Shown piece after piece: positions 8,186 to 15,892 of a stretch of 64,000 bases of DNA. Numbering within the stretch: position 1 is the stretch's first letter; each line of letters begins with the position of its first letter. The notes under the pieces are model-generated. The model saw only the letters and a list, made by a program, of their open reading frames with translations, had not been told where the DNA came from and did no database searches. The DNA is taken from the NCBI GenBank assembly GCA_041905595.1, contig JAYRKT010000008.1, forward strand, positions 1-64,000. The letters run 5' to 3'. The DNA is from Aliitabrizicola sp041905595 (lineage in GTDB: Bacteria; Pseudomonadota; Alphaproteobacteria; Rhodobacterales; Rhodobacteraceae). Both the position numbers and the translations under genes were made by a program.

Positions 8186-9388
8186 ATGGCCTTCCTGTCC
8201 GATACCCTCGCCCGCGTGAAACCCTCTGCCACCATCGCCGTGACCAACAAGGCGCGGGAACTGGCCGCGGCCGGCATGGACGTGATCGGCCTCGGCGCAG
8301 GCGAGCCAGATTTCGACACCCCGCAGAACATCAAGGACGCGGCCAAGCGCGCGATCGACGCGGGGAAAACCAAATACACCGCCGTGGACGGCATCCCCGA
8401 GTTGAAGGCCGCGATCTGCGCCAAGTTCGAGCGCGAGAACGGGCTGAAATACACGCCCGCGCAGGTCTCGGTCGGGACCGGCGGCAAGCAGATCCTCTAC
8501 AACGCACTGATGGCGACGCTGAACCCCGGCGACGAGGTCATCATCCCGGCGCCCTACTGGGTCAGCTACCCGGACATGGTGCTGCTCGCGGGCGGCACCC
8601 CAGTGCCGGTCGTGGCTGGGATCGAAACCCAGTTCAAGCTGACACCGGCGCAGCTGGAAGCCGCGATCACGCCGAAGACCAAGTGGTTCATCTTCAACTC
8701 GCCGTCGAACCCGACCGGCGCGGGCTATACGCGGGCCGAACTCAAGGCGCTGTGCGACGTACTGATGCGGCACCCGCATGTCTGGATCATGTCGGACGAC
8801 ATGTACGAGCACCTCGTCTTCGACGATTTCGAATTCACTACTCCGGCGCAGATCGAAACCGGCCTTTACGACCGCACGCTGACCTGCAACGGCGTGTCAA
8901 AATCCTACGCGATGACCGGCTGGCGGATCGGCTATGCGGCGGGCCCGGTGGCGCTCATCAAGGCGATGGGCACGATCCAGTCGCAATCGACGTCGAACCC
9001 CTGCTCAATCGCGCAATACGCGGCGGTCGAGGCGCTGAACGGGCCGCAGGACTTTCTCAAGACCAACCGTGTCACCTTCCAGCGCCGCCGCGACCTCGTG
9101 GTCGAAATGCTGAACCGCGCGCCTGGGCTGAACTGCCCGGTGCCGGAAGGCGCCTTCTACGTCTATCCCGACATCTCGGGCTGCATCGGCAAGACCAGCG
9201 CCGGCGGTACGAAGATCACGAATGACGAGGTCTTTGCGACGGCGCTTCTGGAAGAGGCTGGCGTGGCGGTTGTCTTCGGCTCGGCCTTCGGGGTTTCGCC
9301 AAACTTCCGCGTCAGCTACGCTACCTCGGACGAGGTGCTGCGCGAGGCCTGCGGGCGGATCATCCGCTTCTGCGAGGGGCTGAAGTAA
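8186..9388 (+). CDS. aatA: Class I pyridoxal-phosphate aminotransferase (aspartate/aromatic type)
   Basis: 400 residues. Transfers amino groups between aspartate (or an aromatic or prephenate-type donor) and 2-oxoglutarate in the cytoplasm. Fold type I features: substrate-site GAGEPDFDTP, NSPSNPTGA, and the PLP lysine K239 in NGVSKSYAMTGWRIG, followed by the phosphate-binding Arg. Length and the ATLLEEAGVAVVFGSAFG-like C-terminal domain fit the AatA/AspC-Ib group. Start at ATG 8186, preceded by GGAG; an upstream ATG at 8165 lacks a site. Confidence 0.93.
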   Translation: MAFLSDTLARVKPSATIAVTNKARELAAAGMDVIGLGAGEPDFDTPQNIKDAAKRAIDAGKTKYTAVDGIPELKAAICAKFERENGLKYTPAQVSVGTGGKQILYNALMATLNPGDEVIIPAPYWVSYPDMVLLAGGTPVPVVAGIETQFKLTPAQLEAAITPKTKWFIFNSPSNPTGAGYTRAELKALCDVLMRHPHVWIMSDDMYEHLVFDDFEFTTPAQIETGLYDRTLTCNGVSKSYAMTGWRIGYAAGPVALIKAMGTIQSQSTSNPCSIAQYAAVEALNGPQDFLKTNRVTFQRRRDLVVEMLNRAPGLNCPVPEGAFYVYPDISGCIGKTSAGGTKITNDEVFATALLEEAGVAVVFGSAFGVSPNFRVSYATSDEVLREACGRIIRFCEGLK

Positions 9389-9398
9389 AGGGGGCGCG

Positions 9399-9809
9399 AT
9401 GGCGGACGAGCTGCCGGACTACTACTTCCGCATCCGCGACAACGGCGCGACCGTGTTTCGGGTGGATACGGAAAACCGGCAGCGCCGCATCGAGATGGAC
9501 CCGATCGCCACGGTCAATGTCGACAATGGCAAGGTCAAGCCGCAGGGCGACCGCACATTGTCGGCCGAAGACCTGGGAGCGATCGACCGCTGGCTGGCCG
9601 AGCGGCGCCTGGTGCTGGCCGAACGCGACATCGACGACATCCTGCGCACGGTCGACCATCTGAACCTGACCGCGCACTGGGCGCAGTCGCGTGCCCGCGA
9701 CGACGAGCTCGAGCGGGTGACTGATGCCTTGCTGCTGGCGATGCACGACCTGCGCTCGGTGCTGGTGCGGCGAAAGGCCGAGCGTCTGGCAACCGACGGC
9801 GCTGCCTGA
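9399..9809 (+). CDS. Conserved hypothetical protein (Rhodobacterales type)
   Basis: 136 residues, soluble and charged, without signal peptide or membrane segment. Starts MADELPDYYFRIRDNGATVF, with a beta-rich first third (RVDTENRQRRIEMDPIATVNV) and a helical rest rich in Arg/Asp/Leu. I recognise no catalytic motif. It begins 10 bases after the aminotransferase stop, with a purine-rich AAAGGGGG site, so it is probably cotranscribed with it. Codon use matches its neighbours. Possibly a small DNA- or RNA-associated protein, but nothing seen proves this. Confidence 0.75.
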   Translation: MADELPDYYFRIRDNGATVFRVDTENRQRRIEMDPIATVNVDNGKVKPQGDRTLSAEDLGAIDRWLAERRLVLAERDIDDILRTVDHLNLTAHWAQSRARDDELERVTDALLLAMHDLRSVLVRRKAERLATDGAA

Positions 9810-9840
9810 CTTGCGGCGGACGGGGGCCTTCCGCCCCCCG

Positions 9841-9863
9841 GATGCGGCCCCGGGGGCCGCATC
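9841..9863. terminator. Bidirectional terminator-like hairpin
   Basis: Perfect inverted repeat with 11-base arms GATGCGGCCCC and GGGGCCGCATC around one G. It lies between the convergent genes ending at 9809 (+) and 9904 (-), and GTATTTTACC follows shortly. A second GGGGGC/GCCCCC hairpin (9822-9838) precedes it. Confidence 0.65.
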
Positions 9864-9903
9864 TCCCCCCGAGGGTATTTTACCAAGAAGAAACCCGAAG
9901 GCG

Positions 9904-11265
9904 TCAGAGCGGTTTGGGTGCCTTGCGCCAGAAGCGAGCCATCAGCGAGGAAGCCGCGAGCACCAAGCCGACGACAAGGCCAAGCCACAAACCCTTGGCC
10001 CCAAGCCCGAGCGGAAAGGCCAGGAGATAAGCCGACGGGATGCCGATGCCCCAGTAACTTGCGGCGGCATATGCCATCGGCACGCGCGTGTCGCGAATGC
10101 CGCGCAGAAGGCCAAGCGCAATGACCTGCATGGCGTCGGCGAGCTGGAACATCGCGCCGAGGGCCAGCAGCGTCACCCCGATTGCGATGATCCGGGGCGC
10201 TTCCGGCAGGTCGGTGTCGAGGAACAGCGACAGGATCGGCACCGGCGCGATCAGGAAGGTCGCCACGACGAGCGAGCCGAACCCGAGCGAAAGCAGGATT
10301 GCCACCTGTGCGGCGCGACGCACGCCAGGCGCATCGCCCGCCCCATCCGCACGGCCCACCCGGATCGTCACCGCATTCGAAAGTCCGAGATGGACCATGA
10401 AGGCCAGCGCGCAGGCCTCCATGGCGATGCCGTGCGCGGCCAACTGAATCGTGCCGATCCAGCCCATCATCAGCGCGGAGGCCTGGAACAGCCCGCTTTC
10501 CGCCAGCCCCGTCAGCCCGATCGGCCAGCCGAGTCGCCAGACCTGCCGCAGGGCGGACCAGTCGGCGCGCCAGAAGCGCTGGAACAGATGGAAACGACGA
10601 AGGTCCGGCAGCACCGCCGCATAAATGGCGAGCACCACGAGCGTAACCGCCTGCGACATGACCGACGCGATGGCCGAGCCGCGCACCCCCAGCTCGGGGA
10701 AGCCCCAGTTGCCGAAGATCAGCGCCCAGTTGACCGCGACGTTCAGCCCGACCGCCGCCACAGTGGTCCAAAGCACGACCTGTGTGCGGCCGAGCGCCGC
10801 GAGATAGCCTTTCAGCGCCATCACCAGCAGAGCCGGGATCATGCCTATTCCGGCGATCCGCAGGAAGTTCGCCCCGGCCACCGCCACCTCGGGCTTCTGG
10901 CCAAGGGCAAGGAGGATCGGCTCGGACGCCCAAAAGACCGGATAGCACAGGAGCCCGAAGGCGATCGACAGCCACAGGCCCATCCGCGTGTCGCGGCGCA
11001 CCTGAGCCTCGTCGCCGCGACCGAGCGCCGCCGCGACCATCGGCATGACCGCCTGGGCAAAACCCGATCCGAGGATGAAGATGACGAAAAAGGACGAGGC
11101 GCCCAGGACGCCCGCCGCCAGCGCCTCGACCGAGTACCAACCCAGCATCACCGTATCAGTGACGTGAAGCGCCATTTGAGCGAGGTGGCTGCCGATCAGC
11201 GGCAGGCCGAGCGTCAGCGTCGCCCTGACATGGGCGCCGTAGGACTGGACGGGATGTGAAGTCAT
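9904..11265 (-). CDS. MATE-family multidrug/sodium extrusion transporter
   Basis: 453 residues with 12 predicted membrane segments in two six-helix halves: LTLGLPLIGSHLAQMALHVTD at the N-terminus and RLGWPIGLTGLAESGLF at the second half. The conserved DTVMLGW after TM1 and the repeated architecture identify a NorM-type MATE antiporter that exports cationic drugs against Na+ or H+. Start at ATG 11265, taken because the protein then begins as NorM homologues do. Convergent with the small CDS at 9399, separated by a hairpin terminator. Confidence 0.93.
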   Translation of the reverse strand: MTSHPVQSYGAHVRATLTLGLPLIGSHLAQMALHVTDTVMLGWYSVEALAAGVLGASSFFVIFILGSGFAQAVMPMVAAALGRGDEAQVRRDTRMGLWLSIAFGLLCYPVFWASEPILLALGQKPEVAVAGANFLRIAGIGMIPALLVMALKGYLAALGRTQVVLWTTVAAVGLNVAVNWALIFGNWGFPELGVRGSAIASVMSQAVTLVVLAIYAAVLPDLRRFHLFQRFWRADWSALRQVWRLGWPIGLTGLAESGLFQASALMMGWIGTIQLAAHGIAMEACALAFMVHLGLSNAVTIRVGRADGAGDAPGVRRAAQVAILLSLGFGSLVVATFLIAPVPILSLFLDTDLPEAPRIIAIGVTLLALGAMFQLADAMQVIALGLLRGIRDTRVPMAYAAASYWGIGIPSAYLLAFPLGLGAKGLWLGLVVGLVLAASSLMARFWRKAPKPL

Positions 11266-11305
11266 GCCTCCGCATAACAACTGGCACGAAAGGCGGCAAG
11301 ACGCC

Positions 11306-12244
11306 TCAGAAGGAGGCGAAAAGCAGCTGGCCGGCGGCCAGAGCGATGACAGCGCCGGCCAGGATCTGGATCGCCGAGGCAACCCGCAGCGCCACCGGTC
11401 CGGAGAGGGTGGAAAGCGCGCCCTCGCGCGCCCAGACCGACAGGCCCGCGACCACGAGCGTCAGGACCGCCGTGCCAACCCCCATCGCCACCGCCGCCGC
11501 CACGCCCATCAGGGCAAGGCCCAGCTGCCAGGTCAGGACAAGGACGAGAATTGCCCCGCTGCAAGGACGCATCGCGACACCGCCGACCAGCGCGAGCGCA
11601 TCCTGCACGCCATGGACGCGGGCAACCTCTTCCAGCGTCGGGCCGTGCGAATGGCCACAATGGGCGTCGTGGACGTGATCGTGGTGATCGTGATGGGGGT
11701 GGTCATGGTGATGGACGTGGTGGTCATGCGCGTCCGGCGCGAACGCTGCCTCGGCCTTGCGGAAGCCCCGCAGCCCGCGCCAGACCAGCCAGAGTCCGAT
11801 CGACGCCACGGCGGCGTAGCTGATGGGCGTCAGGACGCCTTCAGTCACGTCGACCAGCTTGTCGCGCCCCCAGCCCATCGCCAGAACACCGGCATAGACC
11901 AGCAGGATCGCCGCGCCCGCCTGGGCGAGGCTTGCCGCCACCGCGATCAGGGCCAGCCGGCCGAAGGGAACCCGGCTTGCCACCCCATAGCCGCCAATCA
12001 GCATCTTGCCGTGGCCCGGTCCCGCGGCGTGAAAGAAGCCGTAGGCAAAGGAAATGCCCAGGAAGGCCAGAACCGCCCCCGGCTCGCCCGCCCTCAGCCG
12101 ACGCACGGCGCCGGCTAGGGCATTCTGGGCTTCGCGCTGCGCCAGGATCATCGTGCGCTCCACCGCAGCCAGCGATCCGCTGGCCCAGAGCAACAGGAGT
12201 GCCGCGGCCATGACAAGGCCAAGGATCAGGAATGGCTTTCGCAT
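11306..12244 (-). CDS. NicO-family (RcnA/ZevB-like) metal transporter with His-rich loop
   Basis: 312 residues, six to seven membrane segments. NicO-family markers are SFAYGFFHAAGPGHGK (HxxGPGHGK) and the later AMRPCSGAILVL. Between TM3 and TM4 is a loop with about 15 His and several Asp in 30 residues (roughly residues 172-200), a metal-binding region. Partner DUF1007 protein overlaps its start by 19 bases. RcnA-like proteins export Ni/Co. The ZevAB pair of Haemophilus, as I recall it a DUF1007 plus NicO pair, takes part in zinc acquisition, so direction and metal are open. Confidence 0.88.
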   Translation of the reverse strand: MRKPFLILGLVMAAALLLLWASGSLAAVERTMILAQREAQNALAGAVRRLRAGEPGAVLAFLGISFAYGFFHAAGPGHGKMLIGGYGVASRVPFGRLALIAVAASLAQAGAAILLVYAGVLAMGWGRDKLVDVTEGVLTPISYAAVASIGLWLVWRGLRGFRKAEAAFAPDAHDHHVHHHDHPHHDHHDHVHDAHCGHSHGPTLEEVARVHGVQDALALVGGVAMRPCSGAILVLVLTWQLGLALMGVAAAVAMGVGTAVLTLVVAGLSVWAREGALSTLSGPVALRVASAIQILAGAVIALAAGQLLFASF

Positions 12245-12879
12245 TGGATCCGGACCTCGTCGGCAAAGGCGGCCCCGACCGCCGGATAGTCCATTTCGAC
12301 ATCCATGTCTGCGCTATAGTTGGACAGCGCATCCTGCAACTGCTTGTCGGCGGCCGTCAGGTCGGGTTCGACGAGCGCAACCTTGCATCCCTCGCGCCCC
12401 GTGACCTTGGGCGGAGCGGTGATGGTGTATTCGACATAATAGCTCGGATCGTAGCTGCGGATGACGAGAGGCCTATCCACCGGATCGACGGTCGGCTCGA
12501 TATCGCGCAAGTGGGTCGAGACAAGCTTTCCGTCGACGAAGTCGGCCGTGTAGTCGTGCGGGGGGCCTAGTTTCAGCGGCGTATCGCCGCTCAGCGCATA
12601 ACTGTCGCCCGGATAGCCGGCTTCCCAATGCATGTCGAAGCCCGGCAGGCGGCGCCTTTCGTCCTCGGTCAGCTTGCCATCGCCGTCGGGGTCGAAGCCC
12701 TGGTCGGCCAGAATCGACAGGGAAAAGAAGTCGTCATAGATCCAGGTGATCCTGACCTGGCTTGCCTTGCCAGCCTGGTCGAAGATCACCTCGACCTGCG
12801 TGTCGATGAAGACATGCGGATGCGCGCAGGCCGGACCTGCCGCCGAAATTGCCACAGCCGCTGCAAGATACCGCAACAT
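12226..12879 (-). CDS. DUF1007 periplasmic protein, partner of the NicO transporter
   Basis: 217 residues. Signal peptide ending PACA, then the DUF1007 start AHPHVFIDTQVEVIFD. The HPH at the mature N-terminus is a strong candidate metal ligand. An EF-hand-like DPDGDGKLTEDE lies near residue 60, which may bind a divalent cation. DUF1007 genes regularly precede NicO-type transporters, as here, and the 19-base overlap implies coupled translation. Probably a periplasmic metal chaperone for the transporter; no Zur or Fur box was recognised upstream. Confidence 0.85.
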   Translation of the reverse strand: MLRYLAAAVAISAAGPACAHPHVFIDTQVEVIFDQAGKASQVRITWIYDDFFSLSILADQGFDPDGDGKLTEDERRRLPGFDMHWEAGYPGDSYALSGDTPLKLGPPHDYTADFVDGKLVSTHLRDIEPTVDPVDRPLVIRSYDPSYYVEYTITAPPKVTGREGCKVALVEPDLTAADKQLQDALSNYSADMDVEMDYPAVGAAFADEVRIQCESHS

Positions 12880-12964
12880 GATTCCCGTCCGCGCCGACGG
12901 ACACTAACCGCAGCACGGATGTCGGGCCAGCCTTCGCCGGCCCGGAATGGATCAAGAGGCCGTG

Positions 12965-13930
12965 TCAGCCGCGCCGCAGATCCGGCGGGGTTGCCGCCTG
13001 AAGGATGTGCCCCGCCGCACCGCCGATGACCTGGCTTGCCCGTCCGACGATCAGCGGGTCGGGCGACTGCACGACCGACAGGTCCTTTTCCGGATAGTCG
13101 AGCGAAGACAGGAAATGCCGCATGCAGTTCAGCCGCGCGCGCTTCTTGTCGTTTGACTTGACGATGGTCCAAGGGGCGTCTGCGGTGTCGGTGTAGAAGA
13201 ACATCGCCTCTTTCGCCTCGGTATAGGCATCCCACCGGTCCAGGCTGGCCTTGTCGATCGGCGACAGCTTCCAGCGCTTCAGCGGGTCGGTCTCGCGCGC
13301 GAGGAAGCGCTTGCGCTGTTCTTCACGGGTGACAGAGAACCAGTATTTGTAAAGCCGGATGTCGGACCGCACGAGCATCCGTTCGAACTCGGGCGCCTGG
13401 CGCATGAACTCGAGATATTCGGAGGGCGAGCAGAAGCCCATGACCCGCTCGACACCAGCGCGGTTGTACCAGGAGCGATCGTAAAACACCATTTCGCCCG
13501 AGGTCGGCAGATGCTCGATGTAGCGCTGGAAGAACCACTGGCCCTTTTCCTTCTCGCCCGGCTTGGTCAGCGCGACGACGCGGGCATAGCGCGGGTTAAG
13601 GTGCTCCATGTAGCGCTTGATCGTCCCGCCCTTGCCAGCGGCATCGCGGCCCTCGAACAGGATGACGAACTTCTGTCCGGTCTCCTGTGCCCAGATCTGC
13701 ACCTTCAGAAGCTCGGCCTGAAGCTTCATCTTCTCGGCTTCGTAGACCTTGACGCCCATAGGCCGCGGATAGGGATAATGGCCGCTTTCGAAGGCGGTGC
13801 GCAGCGCATCGCCCTCGAGCTTCGGAAAACTCCGCGGTGCGCCCGGAACCGCAGCGTCCGGGTCGTGGTCAGGCAGAACGGCAGACGTCCCCGGGGCGGC
13901 GACAGTCGTGTTGGCAGCGATGTCTTCCAT
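12965..13930 (-). CDS. ppk2: Polyphosphate kinase 2 (first of three)
   Basis: 321 residues. Transfers phosphate between polyphosphate and nucleoside (di)phosphates. P-loop FEGRDAAGKGG with the key Lys at 100, Walker B/catalytic DRSWYNR near 155, and lid region KRWKLSPIDKASLDRW. A roughly 60-residue N-terminal extension rich in Ala/Pro precedes the core, unlike the two other PPK2s here. It belongs to the longer PPK2 form common in Rhodobacterales. Start ATG 13930 follows AGGAGAATTGCC. Single-gene unit, divergent from the GST gene. Confidence 0.95.
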   Translation of the reverse strand: MEDIAANTTVAAPGTSAVLPDHDPDAAVPGAPRSFPKLEGDALRTAFESGHYPYPRPMGVKVYEAEKMKLQAELLKVQIWAQETGQKFVILFEGRDAAGKGGTIKRYMEHLNPRYARVVALTKPGEKEKGQWFFQRYIEHLPTSGEMVFYDRSWYNRAGVERVMGFCSPSEYLEFMRQAPEFERMLVRSDIRLYKYWFSVTREEQRKRFLARETDPLKRWKLSPIDKASLDRWDAYTEAKEAMFFYTDTADAPWTIVKSNDKKRARLNCMRHFLSSLDYPEKDLSVVQSPDPLIVGRASQVIGGAAGHILQAATPPDLRRG

Positions 13931-14093
13931 GCGGCAATTCTCCTTGTACTGGAATTTGCCGAGTCTTTCGCATGGCAAAGACGTCCACTTTGACCGATGT
14001 CAAAAAACCTTCATGTCACCGGACGTTTGGGGCCTTTTCGCAACAGGCCGCGCTGGCTACTGTCGCGCCGATATTCACCGGAGGTCCCCCACG

Positions 14094-14753
14094 ATGTTGA
14101 CGATCTATGGCTGCTACCGGTCGCGCGCGACCCGCCCTCTGTGGCTGCTCCACGAGACCGGCACTGCCTTCCGGCACATTCCGGTGATCCAGGCCTATCG
14201 GCTGCCCAACGCGGGGGCCCCGGATGCGCAATTCAACACAGCATCCGAGGCGTTCCTGGCAATCAATCCACAAGGTCAGATCCCCGTGATGGACGACGAT
14301 GGCTTCCTGCTGACCGAGTCGATGGCCATCACCCTCTACCTGGCGCGCCGCTACGGCGGCGATCTGGGGGCACGCGACGGGACGGAGGATTCCCTGTCGC
14401 TGCAATGGGCGCTGTTTGCCGCCACTTCGATCGAGGCGCCGGCACTCGTGATCTCGTACGCCTATGCCCAGAACCGCGCCACGACCTCCGAGGGCCAAGC
14501 AGAGATCGAGAAAGCGATGAAGGACTTGCGCCGCCCCTTTGCGCGGCTCGAAAACTATCTCGCCAGCGAAGACTGGCTGATCGGAAACCGCTTCACCGCG
14601 ACAGATATCTGTGTGGCCGAATGCGTGCGCTATGCCAGCGCCCATGCGGCCCTCATGGCAGAGTTCCCCAAGGTGTCGGACTGGCTCGCTCGGTGCCAGG
14701 CCCGCCCGGCCTTCAAGGCGATGTGGGAGGCAAGGCTGGCCGAACCGGCCTGA
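14094..14753 (+). CDS. Glutathione S-transferase family protein
   Basis: 219 residues. Thioredoxin-like N-domain (LTIYGCYRSRATRPLWLLHE) with the cis-Pro and Glu-Ser glutathione-binding pair in GQIPVMDDDGFLLTESMAI, then an all-helical C-domain (WLIGNRFTATDICVAECVRYA). The catalytic Ser/Cys candidate lies in the YRSRATR turn. Likely detoxification or isomerisation; substrate unknown. ATG at 14094 after GGAGGTCCCCC; longer in-frame starts upstream encode low-complexity sequence. Followed by a strong hairpin terminator. Confidence 0.9.
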   Translation: MLTIYGCYRSRATRPLWLLHETGTAFRHIPVIQAYRLPNAGAPDAQFNTASEAFLAINPQGQIPVMDDDGFLLTESMAITLYLARRYGGDLGARDGTEDSLSLQWALFAATSIEAPALVISYAYAQNRATTSEGQAEIEKAMKDLRRPFARLENYLASEDWLIGNRFTATDICVAECVRYASAHAALMAEFPKVSDWLARCQARPAFKAMWEARLAEPA

Positions 14754-14772
14754 TCACCGGCCCGAAATGACA

Positions 14773-14798
14773 AACGCCCCGGACTGAGCCGGGGCGTT
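14773..14798. terminator. Bidirectional intrinsic terminator
   Basis: Perfect 10-bp stem, AACGCCCCGG / CCGGGGCGTT with loop ACTGAG, between the convergent GST gene and the VPLPA-signal gene. The AA...TT edges allow a short U run in either direction. Confidence 0.8.
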
Positions 14799-14820
14799 CG
14801 CATTTGGGATATCTTGCTGA

Positions 14821-15567
14821 TCAGGCCATCCGGGCCCGCCGGCGACCGACCACGCCGATGCCGGCAATCGCCGAACCGAGCAGGACCAGCCCTGCAGGCA
14901 GCGGGACCGGAGCGACCTGGATCGCGTCGACCGAGAAGCCATCATTCGTCTTCTGCTTGCCGCCGGTCGCCTTAGTATAGTTGCCAAGCTCGATCTTGGC
15001 CGAATGGACGGGGCCGCCGAAGTCGATGACGAAAAGCTTCGTTGTGCCGTTCTTCAGCTTCGACAGGATTTCCTGCACCACGCCGTCGACCGTCACCCGC
15101 AGATAGGCGCCTTCGTCCGAGGCATCGGTCAGCGCGAAGATCAGCTTGTTGAACGCGTGACCGCCAGCCAGCGCCACGTTCCACACCATGCCGAAGGTGT
15201 CGTTGCTGTCGAGGAACCACTTCCCGCCCGTCGGGGCGATGTTGGTCCGACCGTAGACCGTGCCGCTCCGCAGCGCGAGCTTGGTTCCGGTGTTCTTGAC
15301 GGTCGTGTTGTTCTTCTTGTCGGTGACGGTCCCGCCCGTCCCCTTGCCGCCGATGGTTGTGAAACTCCCGACAGACGTGTTCAGCACGCCGACCTCGCGC
15401 CGGCCGCCGGCCGCACCAAGTGCCTCGAAATCTTCGGAAATCGTGTTCTTCCAGCCCGCCGTCACGCTGGCGTAATCGCTCAGGTCATGCACATCGACCG
15501 AAACGGTCGCTGCCTGAGCGCCAAAGCCCAGGAGGGCAAACGCCACCGCACCGGCAATCGTCTTCAT
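14821..15567 (-). CDS. Secreted protein with VPLPA-type C-terminal sorting signal
   Basis: About 248 residues. Sec signal peptide ending FGAQA, a beta-rich central domain with a Thr/Lys/Asn-rich stretch, and a C-terminal tripartite sorting signal: VPLPAG, a hydrophobic helix (LVLLGSAIAGIGVVG), then RRRARMA. This is the VPLPA subtype of PEP-CTERM, processed by an exosortase and usually linked to exopolysaccharide or surface attachment. No exosortase gene is in the window. Start at ATG 15567; the upstream ATG (15576) is possible. Confidence 0.82.
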   Translation of the reverse strand: MKTIAGAVAFALLGFGAQAATVSVDVHDLSDYASVTAGWKNTISEDFEALGAAGGRREVGVLNTSVGSFTTIGGKGTGGTVTDKKNNTTVKNTGTKLALRSGTVYGRTNIAPTGGKWFLDSNDTFGMVWNVALAGGHAFNKLIFALTDASDEGAYLRVTVDGVVQEILSKLKNGTTKLFVIDFGGPVHSAKIELGNYTKATGGKQKTNDGFSVDAIQVAPVPLPAGLVLLGSAIAGIGVVGRRRARMA

Positions 15568-15576
15568 TCCACGCAT

Positions 15577-15892
15577 CGAAATTCGTCCCCAAAACGTCCT
15601 GCGTCACCGGCCTTGGGAATTCCATGGTTGGGCCACAGTTTCAACACAATTGCCCGCAACGGATTGTTTCCATTTAGGAACTGGACTTTCTCAATCCGCC
15701 CCAATTTTGAGCGGTCTGCCGATAATCGCGTGATCTGCCCCCGGGCCCGGCGCCCGAACATGGCGAACGCTCGCAGTCCCCCTTTTGGCTTGTCTCCTTC
15801 CCCGCAGCGCACCAAAGCCCCAGATCTTGCGTCCCCGCCCCGAGCGATGGTCTAATCCTGCGCCAATCCAAGAAAAAAGAATCGAGCATCCC
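15577..15892. other. Divergent intergenic region between VPLPA gene and parE
   Basis: 316 bases without a supported gene. It should hold the promoters of both flanking genes. A local AT-rich stretch (about 15640-15690) upstream of the VPLPA gene is the likeliest promoter. I see no palindrome, RNA fold or repeat worth naming. Confidence 0.4.
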
